Assembly (NCBI RefSeq): GCF_001005085.2
Contig: NZ_LBMU02000106.1
Span: 1 to 64,000 of the forward strand
DNA: 64,000 bases
From: Streptomyces humi
Lineage (GTDB): Bacteria > Actinomycetota > Actinomycetes > Streptomycetales > Streptomycetaceae
Direction of reading: 5' to 3'
The notes under the pieces are model-generated. The model was not told where the DNA came from, ran no database searches, and saw only the letters and a program-made list of their open reading frames with translations. Shown one piece after another: positions 34,021-41,699 of the stretch. The translations under genes were made by a program, and so were the position numbers. Positions within the stretch are counted from its first letter, which is position 1. Every line of letters begins with the position of its first letter.

Positions 34021-34140
34021 ATGGCACGGCAGCGGGCCGTGGACCGCTCGCGGGCCAAGATCCGAACCCTGGTCGAACCCGCCGTCGACACACTCAGGAC
34101 GTGGTGGCCGCTGCGCAAACTCCGGTGCGCGCACGGGCCG
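34021..34140 (+). pseudogene. IS5-like transposase C-terminal remnant
   Basis: The frame reads ARQRAVDRSRAKIRTLVEPAVDTLRTWWPLRKLRCAHG in two short blocks (RAKIRTLVEPAVDTLRTW; LLRKLRC-like PLRKLRC), the typical end of DDE transposases of the IS5-type found in streptomycetes. The rest of the element is missing, and no terminal repeats are seen. Confidence 0.6.
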
Positions 34141-34171
34141 CGGGTAGCCCTGGCACATGATCCGGACACTG

Positions 34172-34198
34172 TGTCACACCGAGTGCCGACGACCGGTC
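34172..34198 (+). promoter_or_regulatory. ECF41-type promoter of NADH dehydrogenase gene (P15)
   Basis: TGTCACA (34172-34178), 16 bases, GGTC (34195-34198). Exact match, 35 bases before the GTG start at 34233. Confidence 0.83.
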
Positions 34199-34232
34199 TA
34201 AAGGGTCAGGACCGAGAGGAACAGAGGACACC

Positions 34233-35591
34233 GTGCGTGAGATCTTGATCGTGGGCGGCGGATACGCGGGCTTCTACACCGCGTGGGGCCTGGAGAAGAG
34301 GCTGCGGCCGGACGAGGCGCGCGTCACCGTCGTCGACCCCCGCCCGTACATGACGTACCAGCCCTTCCTGCCCGAGGTCGTGGCCGGTTCTGTGGAGGCC
34401 CGGCACGCGGCGGTCTCGCTCCGCCGTCACCTGCACCACACGCGTCTGGTGGCGGGCTCGGTGACGGAGATCCGCCACAGCGCGCGCACGGTCACGGTCC
34501 GCCCGGAGTCCGGGCCGTCCCTCGACCTGCACTACGACGTGCTGGTGGTGACGGCCGGGGCGGTCACCCGGACCTTCCCGATCCCGGGGCTGAGCGATCA
34601 GGCGTACGGACTCAAACACGTCGAGGAGGCGGTGGCGATCCGCGACCGTCTCCTCACCTCGTTCGACCGCGCGGCCGGTCTGCCGCGTGGGCCCGAACGC
34701 AGCGGACTGCTCACCGTCACCGTCGTCGGTGGCGGATTCTCCGGCGTGGAGGGATTCGGTGAACTGCTGGCCCTGGCGACCGCGTTGCTCAAGCAGTACC
34801 CGGAGATCGGCGCGGACGAACCGGCCTTCCACCTGGTCGAGGCACGGGACCGCATCCTGCCCGAGGTCACGGACCGGCCGGGCGCCTGGGTGGTGCGTTC
34901 ACTGGAGAGACGGGGGGCGCGGGTGCACCTGAACACCCAGCTGGTCTCCGCCGAGGACGGCCGGGTGCGGCTGTCGGACGGCACCGAGTACGACTCGGAC
35001 CTGCTGGTGTGGACGGCCGGCAACGCCGCCAACCCGATCGTGCACAACCACAGCGACCTGCCCGTCGACGAGCGGGGCCTGCTCACCGTACGGGCGGATC
35101 TGCGGGTCACCACGGACACCGAGGTGGTACCGGACGTCTGGGCGGCGGGGGACGACGCGGCGGTGCCCGATCTCGCGGCCGGGAGGCCGGGCGCGCACAC
35201 CGTGCCCAACGCCCAGCACGCCGTCCGCCAGGGGAAGCTGCTGGCGAAGAACATCCTGGCGTCGATGCGCGGCCGTCGGACCAAGGACTACGTGCACCGC
35301 AGTCTCGGTGTGGTGGCCACACTCGGGCTCGGCCGCGGCATCTTCCAGTACCGGGGCCTGGTCATCAAGGGGTTCCCGGCCTGGCTGATGCACCGTGGCT
35401 ACCACGTTCTGGCCATACCGAGCTGGGAACGCAAGACGCGTGTGTTCGCCGTGTGGGTGACGGCCCTTCTCTACGGCCGTGACATCGTGTCGCTGGCGTC
35501 GGTGCAGCACCCGAGGGAGGCATTCGTCTCCCGTGGCGAACTGCGCCGGGGAAAGGAGCCCGCACAGCCCGGAGGCCGGCTCACCGCGTGA
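34233..35591 (+). CDS. ndh: Type II NADH dehydrogenase (NDH-2)
   Basis: A 452-residue FAD-dependent NADH:quinone oxidoreductase, non-proton-pumping and membrane-associated. The FAD motif GGGYAGFYTAW is at residues 7-17. The NAD motif VVGGGFSGVEGFGEL is at about 167-181. The second FAD block is VWAAGDDAAVPD. A C-terminal segment with GFPAWLMHRGYH carries the amphipathic membrane anchor. It would feed electrons from NADH to menaquinone. GTG 34233 follows AGAGGAC. P15 lies directly upstream, which places respiration under the ECF41-type element. Its 3' end overlaps the convergent coiled-coil gene by 11 bp. Confidence 0.95.
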   Translation: MREILIVGGGYAGFYTAWGLEKRLRPDEARVTVVDPRPYMTYQPFLPEVVAGSVEARHAAVSLRRHLHHTRLVAGSVTEIRHSARTVTVRPESGPSLDLHYDVLVVTAGAVTRTFPIPGLSDQAYGLKHVEEAVAIRDRLLTSFDRAAGLPRGPERSGLLTVTVVGGGFSGVEGFGELLALATALLKQYPEIGADEPAFHLVEARDRILPEVTDRPGAWVVRSLERRGARVHLNTQLVSAEDGRVRLSDGTEYDSDLLVWTAGNAANPIVHNHSDLPVDERGLLTVRADLRVTTDTEVVPDVWAAGDDAAVPDLAAGRPGAHTVPNAQHAVRQGKLLAKNILASMRGRRTKDYVHRSLGVVATLGLGRGIFQYRGLVIKGFPAWLMHRGYHVLAIPSWERKTRVFAVWVTALLYGRDIVSLASVQHPREAFVSRGELRRGKEPAQPGGRLTA

Positions 35592-36123
35592 CGGCGCGGT
35601 ACAGTCCGCGGCCGGCGCGCTGGACGCGTGAGGCGCCGACGAGACGGTCGAGCGTGCTGCGGACGGCGTTGATGCTCCCGCTGTCGGTGTCGCGTCCCAG
35701 CGCCGACGCGACATCGCGGGCGCGGACCTCGGTGTCCCCGGCCTGCGCGAAGTACGCCAGGATCTGCTCCGTGAGCTTGCCGTACGTCGTGCCGCCGTCG
35801 CCCGCCTCGTCGCTCCGGCCTGCCGTGGCCGAGGGCACTGCGGCGGCTTCGGCGGTCGCCGCGGCGCGCGCGGCCTCCGGCTTCGCCGGCGACGGGACGC
35901 TCACGGGGGCGGGGTCCCGCGGGGATGGGGCGGCCGCCGGGCCGGTGCCGGGCATGAGTGCCTGAAGGGCGTCGAGCGCCCGCCGCACGGAACCGAGATG
36001 AGCGGTGACCGCGGCCAGTTCCCTCTCCAGCGCCTGCTTCTGGATCTCCAGCCGGGCCAGGTCCTCCTGGAGACTCTCGGCGGTGCTCTCGATGGCGCGA
36101 GCCGTCTGGGTCACGGAGCCCAT
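35581..36123 (-). CDS. Coiled-coil plus winged-helix protein
   Basis: A 180-residue protein in three parts. Residues about 8-55 form a coiled coil (STAESLQEDLARLEIQKQAL). A Pro/Ala-rich linker runs to about residue 108. Residues about 112-178 look like a winged helix: LTEQILAYFAQAGDTEVRARDVASALG, then a wing ending GRGLYRAV. It could be a small DNA-binding regulator dimerised by the coil. I do not recognise a named family. It follows another coiled-coil gene by 165 bp on the same strand and may share P16. Confidence 0.78.
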   Translation of the reverse strand: MGSVTQTARAIESTAESLQEDLARLEIQKQALERELAAVTAHLGSVRRALDALQALMPGTGPAAAPSPRDPAPVSVPSPAKPEAARAAATAEAAAVPSATAGRSDEAGDGGTTYGKLTEQILAYFAQAGDTEVRARDVASALGRDTDSGSINAVRSTLDRLVGASRVQRAGRGLYRAVTR

Positions 36124-36288
36124 GGGTTCCTCTCGTCCTCAACCCTGTGTCCTGGCGGGACCGCTCGATGTCCCGGGCCGCCACCCGGCTCGGCACCGGG
36201 GGATGCTGGCGAACATCATATGCAGCGGCCCCGTCGGCCGAGAACAGCGTGGGCGGCCCCCCCGCAGAACACACCGTTGACCGGGCCG

Positions 36289-36531
36289 TCAGGGACGGCG
36301 AGCCGGGGACGCAGCGAGCCCCGTGGCGCTCCCTTCGTCAGCCGCCGGCGCCTCGTGGTCGCCGGCGGCGGGCAGCCGTCTGATCTTCTCGGACACCGCG
36401 CGGATCCGGGCGTCCACCTCGTCGATCGCCTCCCGGAGCACCCCCAGCCGTCCCTCGATGACGGCGGCCTCCGCGGCGAGCAGGACGGTGACGGTGGCTG
36501 GGTCGGCCCGGCGGCCGGCGTCTCGCGTCAT
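36289..36531 (-). CDS. Small coiled-coil protein
   Basis: An 80-residue protein dominated by one long helix, TVTVLLAAEAAVIEGRLGVL and AIDEVDARIRAVSEKIRRL, predicted as coiled coil. Its neighbour at 35581 also begins with a coil, so the two may interact. GGAGGGAC lies 11 bases before ATG 36531. The frame is open to 36687, but that would start inside promoter P16, so the short form is preferred. The ATG overlaps the stop (ATGA) of a 32-codon upstream frame (36626-36528). Confidence 0.72.
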   Translation of the reverse strand: MTRDAGRRADPATVTVLLAAEAAVIEGRLGVLREAIDEVDARIRAVSEKIRRLPAAGDHEAPAADEGSATGLAASPARRP

Positions 36532-36626
36532 CCTCGTGTCCCTCCTCGGCCCGCGTCGGAAGTCCGGTGGACGGGCTCCGGGGGACCGGGGGTCGCCCGG
36601 GCGCGACTGATGAATGTCCCTGCCAT
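36528..36626 (-). CDS. Possible 32-residue leader peptide
   Basis: A short frame starting MAGTFISRARATPG, preceded by GAAGGAG with very short spacing, ends in a stop that overlaps the next ATG as ATGA. This could couple translation of the coiled-coil gene. No family is recognised and it may be chance. Confidence 0.35.
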   Translation of the reverse strand: MAGTFISRARATPGPPEPVHRTSDAGRGGTRG

Positions 36627-36688
36627 GCTCCTCCTTCGTCGCCGCGGGGCCCGGGACCGGACCGCCACGAGCCGTCGGTACCCGCATT

Positions 36689-36715
36689 GACCGGGTAGTG
36701 GAGGAAGCTGTGACA
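36689..36715 (-). promoter_or_regulatory. ECF41-type promoter of coiled-coil genes (P16)
   Basis: Minus strand: TGTCACA (36715-36709), 16 bases, GGTC (36692-36689). Exact match, about 155 bases before the ATG at 36531 and 63 before the leader ATG at 36626. Confidence 0.78.
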
Positions 36716-36864
36716 GCCGCCGTGCGGCCGCCGCGTCACGGCAGTTCACGACCCGGGGACGGCGCGTCCTGGACCAGGGGGTGCCGTGCGGCGGGACGTA
36801 CAGGACGTACGGGACTTCCAGGACGACGTCCGTGGCTCCCCGGCCCTCGCCGATGTGCACGTGG

Positions 36865-37695
36865 TCAGCGCCCGACGGCTCCGGTCCCTCGTGACCGTGC
36901 GCGCACAGTTCCGTCGCGGCCCTGCCGGCGGCCGCGCAGCGTCACGGCCAGCAGCTCCGACTCCTCGTATCCCGGGAGCGGGGCGAACCCGTGCGCTGCC
37001 AGCTCACCGGTCAGCCGCGCGCGCGTCGCGGGCCACATCCAGAACGTCTCGGTGTGTTCCCGCAGCACGTCCTCGGCGTTCCTGACCCAGTAGTCGGCGC
37101 GGGTCCGGATGCGGTAGCCGGCGGCCGACATCGTCATGCGTCCGCCGTAGACGTGCTCGCCGACCCGTTTGTCCGCGAGCAGGCGTACGACGGGGCGGGC
37201 CGGCAGCCGGGCCGGCGGCAGCTGCACGAACAGCGAGCCGCCGGGGGTGAGGGCCCTGCCGAGTGCGGGCCACAACTTCTCGCGTACGCCCGGTGGCAGG
37301 CAGCCCACCATGTTGTGACAGACGGCCACGTCCGCGACCGCGTACAGCGCGGTCTCGTCCAGGGGATGCGGGTGCACGGTGACCCGGCCCCGCTGCTCGG
37401 AGGGCAGGGCGGCGAGCCGGGTCAGCAGCGACGTGCGCATGGCCCGGGCCGGTTCGACGGCGTGCACGTCGGCCCAGGAGCCGGCGAGGGCCAGTATCGT
37501 CACCCGCCCGGTACCGGCCCCGACGTCCAGCACGCCGGTGCGGGCGTCGGCGATCTGGCGCGCGTAGAGCCGGCGGACCCGGGCTTCGTCCGCGTCGGCC
37601 TGCAAGATGTCGTAGAACTCCGCGGTGACCGCATAGGAGTCGGAGTCCTGTCGGAGGCCCGACGGTCCGCTGAGGATAGTGTGCATGCCCGACAT
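36865..37695 (-). CDS. SAM-dependent methyltransferase (class I)
   Basis: A protein of about 276 residues with a class I methyltransferase fold. Motif I is VLDVGAGTGRVTILA (about residues 55-69), the acidic end of beta-2 is VHAVEPA, and motif IV-like is VAVCHNMVGCLPPG. The substrate is unknown; N-terminal SYAVTAEFYDILQ resembles small-molecule methyltransferases. ATG 37695 overlaps the -10 of P17, so transcription must begin later; ATG 37686, about ten bases downstream of that -10, is the likely start of a leaderless or near-leaderless mRNA. Confidence 0.88.
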   Translation of the reverse strand: MSGMHTILSGPSGLRQDSDSYAVTAEFYDILQADADEARVRRLYARQIADARTGVLDVGAGTGRVTILALAGSWADVHAVEPARAMRTSLLTRLAALPSEQRGRVTVHPHPLDETALYAVADVAVCHNMVGCLPPGVREKLWPALGRALTPGGSLFVQLPPARLPARPVVRLLADKRVGEHVYGGRMTMSAAGYRIRTRADYWVRNAEDVLREHTETFWMWPATRARLTGELAAHGFAPLPGYEESELLAVTLRGRRQGRDGTVRARSRGTGAVGR

Positions 37696-37722
37696 GACAA
37701 CGTCTGGGCAGAGTGTGTGACA
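37696..37722 (-). promoter_or_regulatory. ECF41-type promoter of methyltransferase gene (P17)
   Basis: Minus strand: TGTCACA (37722-37716), 16 bases, TGTC (37699-37696). The -10 departs at its first base. It diverges from P18, with 27 bases between -35 elements. Confidence 0.68.
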
Positions 37723-37749
37723 GCGAGAACAGGCGACCGCGCGGAGCGC

Positions 37750-37776
37750 TGTCACAGAAGCACACGTTGCGCAGTC
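37750..37776 (+). promoter_or_regulatory. ECF41-type promoter (P18)
   Basis: TGTCACA (37750-37756), 16 bases, AGTC (37773-37776). It faces the NmrA gene at 38048 across about 270 bases that include a short decayed coding trace. Confidence 0.6.
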
Positions 37777-38047
37777 AACGGATCGGCCCCCTGGCCTCGA
37801 CTACGCCCGCTAGGACGGCCGTTCGGCGTTTCCCACGGACCCGGCGGAGGTCGAGTTCTACGTGCCCCCGCTGGCCAAGGACATCTGCGTCATCGCCCGA
37901 AGGGTTCGTGTGCCCGCCCGCCCGTGCCCTGGAGCGCACGTACCCGGCCCCGGGCATCGACAGGACGTGACCAGGTCAAACCGACAATGCCCCGATATCG
38001 TGGCTAATGCATCACTTCGGATGCACTGTCGGTGGAAGGGGCAGGCC
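37777..38047 (+). other. Spacer with a possible gene remnant before NmrA-3
   Basis: The plus frame around 37830-37880 reads FPTDPAEVEFYVPPLAK, reminiscent of the N-terminal region of D-2-hydroxyacid dehydrogenases, but continues without further similarity and has a stop upstream. I regard it as a weak trace. The rest is unassigned. Confidence 0.3.
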
Positions 38048-38776
38048 ATGAAGTTCGCAGTCATCGGCGGCACCGGGCTGATCGGATCGCAGGTCGTCGA
38101 GAACCTGAACGCCGTCGGGCACGAGGCGGTACCGCACTCGAAGTCCACCGGTGTCGACGTCATCAGCGGCCAGGGGGTGGACGAGGCGGTGGCGGGTGCC
38201 GACGTCGTCGTCAACCTGACGAACTCCCCGACCTTCGACGAGGCCTCCCCGGCCTTCTTCCGGACCTCGATGGACAACCTCGTGGCCGCGGCCCGCAGGG
38301 GCGGCGTCGGCCACTTCGTCATCCTCTCCATCGTCGGCGTGGACCAGGTGCCGGAGCTGGACTACTACCAGGCCAAGACGCTCCAGGAGCACATCCTCGC
38401 GGAGGCGTCGATCCCCTACTCGATCGTGCGGGCGACACAGTTCATGGAGTTCATGGACGCCACCATGTCGTGGACCTCCGACGCCGAGACCGTCCGGCTG
38501 CCCGCGACCCCCATCCAGCCGATCGCCGCCAAGGACGTGGCCGCCGCGGTGGCGGAGGTCGCCGCGGGCGCCCCGCTCAACGGCATCCGCAACATCGCCG
38601 GCCCCGACGTCTTCACCCTGGACGAACTGGGCCGGATCACCCTGACCCACCAGGGCGACAACCGCACCGTCGTCACCGACCCCACCGCCGGCATGTTCGC
38701 CGTCGTCAAGGGCGACGTCCTCACCGACAAGGACGCGCACCTCGCCCCCACCCACTACGCCGACTGGCTCCCCTGA
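38048..38776 (+). CDS. NmrA-type NAD(P)-binding protein, paralogue 3
   Basis: A 242-residue atypical SDR of the NmrA type; the Rossmann motif GGTGLIG is at residues 7-13. It is more diverged from the other two copies (MKFAVIGGTGLIGSQVVENL) but shares ATQFMEFMD and the C-terminal THYADWLP end. GGAAGGGGCAGG precedes the ATG. The nearest ECF41-type promoter (P18) is 270 bp upstream. It completes a set of three such genes in the island, each probably the epimerase-like partner of ECF41 control. Confidence 0.92.
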   Translation: MKFAVIGGTGLIGSQVVENLNAVGHEAVPHSKSTGVDVISGQGVDEAVAGADVVVNLTNSPTFDEASPAFFRTSMDNLVAAARRGGVGHFVILSIVGVDQVPELDYYQAKTLQEHILAEASIPYSIVRATQFMEFMDATMSWTSDAETVRLPATPIQPIAAKDVAAAVAEVAAGAPLNGIRNIAGPDVFTLDELGRITLTHQGDNRTVVTDPTAGMFAVVKGDVLTDKDAHLAPTHYADWLP

Positions 38777-39058
38777 CAGGTTCGCGCCCGGGCTGCGGCC
38801 GGGCCTCGGACGCTGCCGCCCCCGACGTCAGCCGCGACCTGCGTGGTCCGGGTGCTGGCGGCGGTCAGGAGCGCATGAGCAGCATGATGACCGTCCGAGG
38901 CTCCGTGACCAGAGGGCATGCCGCAGTGAACGGGCGGCCGCGCCCACGAACAGCGCTGTCAGAGCGCAGTACGCGACAGCAGTGGCGCTCACGCCTTACC
39001 GCGTCCTCCCGCGGAGGCACGGGCTCCTTTCGGGACCGGCCTGCGCGCGGGTGGCAGG

Positions 39059-39469
39059 TCAGCCGGTGGGCCGCGGGGCGCGCAGGTGGGCCCGCTTCTC
39101 CAGTTCCTCGTCGTCGACGAGCGTGAGCATCGGCTGGCCCGGCGCGCACATCATGAACACGATGTACTTGGCCGGGGCGTCCGACGAGGCGTTGCCGTTC
39201 TGATAGTGGATCACTTCCCCGCCCGGCTCCCAGAACGTCTCACCGGCCTTGATCACGTGCTCCGGCTCACCCTCGAGCTCCCACCGGACGGCTCCCTCGA
39301 GTACGTAGCCGAAACACGGCCCCGAGTGGCGGTGCGGGGGAGTGCCGGGGTCACCGGGAGGCCACTCGACAAGCACAGTCATTCCCGAAGCTCCCTCGGG
39401 AATGAAAGGCGGCTTGATGTCTGCCAGCATCTTGGGCCCGAAGCCGTCTTCCGAGTGCGTTTCGCGCAT
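39059..39469 (-). CDS. Cupin protein (paralogue of the 19628 gene)
   Basis: A 136-residue single-domain cupin. Motif 1 is PGDPGTPPHRHSGPCFGYVLEG and motif 2 EPGGEVIHYQNGN. The C-terminus EKRAHLRAPRPTG is almost the same as in the cupin at 19628, but the His-rich N-terminal tail is missing. Both probably bind one divalent metal. GGAGG lies upstream of the ATG at 39469. No ECF41-type element is seen here. It borders a decayed aceE fragment, just as the other cupin at 6203 borders the intact aceE. Confidence 0.88.
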   Translation of the reverse strand: MRETHSEDGFGPKMLADIKPPFIPEGASGMTVLVEWPPGDPGTPPHRHSGPCFGYVLEGAVRWELEGEPEHVIKAGETFWEPGGEVIHYQNGNASSDAPAKYIVFMMCAPGQPMLTLVDDEELEKRAHLRAPRPTG

Positions 39470-39509
39470 GAGTGCTACACCTCCGTAGACCTGCCCGGAA
39501 CGTTCCATC

Positions 39510-39820
39510 TCGCGTCTATTCCATGTTCGGTTTCCAGCGAACCGGTGGCCAGTTCTGGGCTCTGGGGGACCAGATGGGGCGCGGGTTCGTCATCGGGGCG
39601 ACAGCCGGCCGTACGACGATGACGGCGAGGGGTTGCAGCACGCGGACGGGCACTCCCACCTGCTGGCATCCGACAATCCAGCCGCTGTGAGCTACGGTCC
39701 CGCCTTCGCGTACGAGATCGCCGTGATCGTCAGGGAAGGGCCGCGGCGGATGTAAGGGGACCAGCCCGACACCGTCTTCTGTTACCTGACGGCCTACAAC
39801 GAACCAAGCACCAGCCAGTG
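39510..39820 (+). pseudogene. Decayed aceE (pyruvate dehydrogenase E1) fragment
   Basis: The plus strand encodes SMFGFQRTGGQFWALGDQMG in one frame, then after a frameshift near 39625 HADGHSHLLASDNPAAVSYG-like sequence, AFAYEIAVIVREGPRRM, an in-frame stop at about 39752, and DTVFCYLTAYNEP. All parts align in order with residues about 605-715 of the intact aceE product at 3360-6047. At least one frameshift and one stop make it a clear remnant. Confidence 0.88.
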
Positions 39821-39946
39821 ATGCCCACCGGTCCGGCGGTCGAGGAACGGGCGGCTTCGGACTGTCGGACATACGTGGCACCGTGCACCGCTGTTCCACC
39901 ATGTCCCGCCCTCCTGACGGCCCTTCTGCCCTTGGGCGGACCCGGG

Positions 39947-40612
39947 CTAGCCATCGACGAACGTGACCGTCTCGTCGAGTGGCGCTCGGCCTGTACGGGT
40001 GGAGGGCACGGCGGCGTCTTCGAATCCGATCGACATGCCGCAGAAGAGGATGAGGTCGTCCGGGGGCGACAGGACCTCCGCCACGGTCTTGCGATACACG
40101 GACCACGCCATCTGCGGGCAACTGTGCAGGCCTTCGGCGCGGAGCAGCAGCATCACGGTCTGTAGGAACATGCCCACGTCGGACCACTGGGGCCGGCCCA
40201 GATCGCGGTCGATGTAGCAGAACAGGGCGGCGGGCGCGCCGAAGCAACTCCAGTTCCCGACCGCGGCCCGCTGGCGCGCCTGCCAGTCCTCGCGTGCGAT
40301 GCCGAGTGCGCTGTAGCGCTCCGCACCGAAGGCGGACCGGCGCTCGCGGTACGGGGACTTCAGCGTGGCCGGGTACATCTCGTACTCCCGCTCGTCCCAG
40401 GGATCGCATGCGGTCACGCGCCCGCCGGCGAACTCCTTGAGTTCGGCCAGCGGTCGGCCGGTCAGCACGTAGACGTGCCAGGGCTGGAGATTCGACCCGG
40501 ACGGTGCCCAAGCCGCAGCGGACAGCACCCGCTCCAGTACCTCCCTCGGGACAGGCCGGTCGAGGAATCCACGCACGGCCCGTCGGCTTGTGACTGCCTC
40601 GTAGACGTCCAA
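39947..40612 (-). CDS. Nitroreductase-family oxidoreductase
   Basis: A 221-residue FMN-dependent nitroreductase. The N-terminus MDVYEAVTSRRAVRGFLDRPVP and APSGSNLQPWHVYVLTG carry the FMN phosphate and ring contacts. DVGMFLQTVMLLLRAEGL is the dimer helix. It should reduce nitroaromatics, quinones or similar acceptors with NAD(P)H. No regulator is directly adjacent; the HxlR gene 370 bp upstream on the same strand is a candidate, since HxlR proteins often control nitroreductases and quinone reductases. Confidence 0.93.
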   Translation of the reverse strand: MDVYEAVTSRRAVRGFLDRPVPREVLERVLSAAAWAPSGSNLQPWHVYVLTGRPLAELKEFAGGRVTACDPWDEREYEMYPATLKSPYRERRSAFGAERYSALGIAREDWQARQRAAVGNWSCFGAPAALFCYIDRDLGRPQWSDVGMFLQTVMLLLRAEGLHSCPQMAWSVYRKTVAEVLSPPDDLILFCGMSIGFEDAAVPSTRTGRAPLDETVTFVDG

Positions 40613-40981
40613 GATGACCAGTCTCCCTCGTCTGCCCTACAGGCTTGTCCGTTGACAATCAGTGGACTACAAAATTGGATGATATGTGCTGATTAGCCCG
40701 AATGGGAATGGTGGCGGAGCCTGCCGAGTGGGCCGACCAGGCCGAGTGCATTGCTCGACTGCCTCGACATCGGCATCACGCGGCCTGTCGATGCCTACGC
40801 CCGTGATCCCGGCCCGCCGCTTCCGCGTGCTCGGTCGGAACCCGCGGACGAGAGCAGAGCCACCGGCGATCCTCACTCTGCGGCAGTCGAGAACGGTGCT
40901 CCGTTCCGTCCCGGTGCCGGCCGTTCGCCGGCCGGGGCATGTGTTCAGCTCCAGCCACTTTCCACGGCGCGGAAAGGGAGG
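40613..40981. other. 369-bp spacer between nitroreductase and HxlR genes
   Basis: No gene is supported. The part nearest the nitroreductase (about 40645-40710) is unusually AT-rich for this window and likely holds its promoter and regulator site. The remainder shows nothing recognisable. Confidence 0.5.
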
Positions 40982-41383
40982 TCAGCGGCCTGGCCCGGCC
41001 GTTTGGTCCGATGGTGACGAGCCGCTCGCCGGGAGATGGTCCTCCGCCCACAGGAACAAGATGGCCAGGGGGATGAGAAAGGCTTTGCCGTGCGGAGACA
41101 GTGTGTAACTGGTGCGCGACTCCAGCCTGGGCCGCACGTCTTGGGTGACCAGGTCGATCTCGGTCAGTTCCCGGAGGCGTCGGGCGAGCATGGGCTCGCT
41201 GACGCCGGGGACGCGCTCGCGAATCTGTGCGAAGTCGGCCGGTCCTTTGGCCAGGGCCATGAGGATCAGGCCGTTCCAACGTCTGCTGAGCAGGGCGAAG
41301 GCCCGAGTGATGGCCGGAGAGGTGTCGGTCGACTGCGGATGTTCGGACCGGCGTGCCGGCTGGGGGTGTTGTGGGGTGGTCAT
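40982..41383 (-). CDS. HxlR-family winged-helix regulator
   Basis: A 133-residue HxlR regulator. The signature region is AFALLSRRWNGLILMALAKGPADFAQIRERVPGVSEPMLARRLREL, with the wing ending in SRTSYTLSPHGKAF. Such dimers sense electrophiles, often through a Cys; none is visible here. Likely targets are itself and the downstream nitroreductase, both on the minus strand. Confidence 0.92.
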   Translation of the reverse strand: MTTPQHPQPARRSEHPQSTDTSPAITRAFALLSRRWNGLILMALAKGPADFAQIRERVPGVSEPMLARRLRELTEIDLVTQDVRPRLESRTSYTLSPHGKAFLIPLAILFLWAEDHLPASGSSPSDQTAGPGR

Positions 41384-41699
41384 GGTGTGTGTCCGCTCCG
41401 GTACGGCGTGAGGGATCGCGGTTCGACACCTCGTGCAGTACTCGTGATCGTGTGCGTGTCAGGTACCGGCACGTGTGTCCGCCGGGCCGCACGCCTGAGT
41501 GGCGGTGCGGCCCCGTGGAGGGGCGCACCCTTCGCGATGTCGGCTCGTACAGCGGGCCGTGCCCTCGATGTGCTGCTTGTGCGCGTCGGCAACCAGGACC
41601 GCGAGGAGCAGCTGCGCGTCAGCGCGTCGTTCGCCGTCGATACAGGGCAGGAAGTCCAGGGTGGCCCAGAGCCTGATCGCCCGCACCAAACGCCCGGCA
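41384..41699. other. 316-bp spacer between HxlR and permease genes
   Basis: No intact gene. A minus-strand frame (about 41555-41705) reads AGRLVRAIRLWATLDFLPCI and RADAQLLLAVLVADAHKQHIEG, which looks protein-like but is not assigned; it may be a small gene fragment. Confidence 0.4.

Larger units (their letters stand above)
33871..34232. other. 362-bp spacer: transposase remnant and P15
   Basis: Apart from the transposase fragment (34021-34140) and promoter P15, no gene is supported. A short minus-strand frame (33888-34169) has no recognisable similarity and is antisense to the fragment. Confidence 0.6.

Noticed and set aside
30976..34158. A 1060-codon minus-strand open frame
   Set aside because: It is antisense to the clear LAL regulator at 31090-33870 and has no domain; long antisense frames are normal at this GC content.
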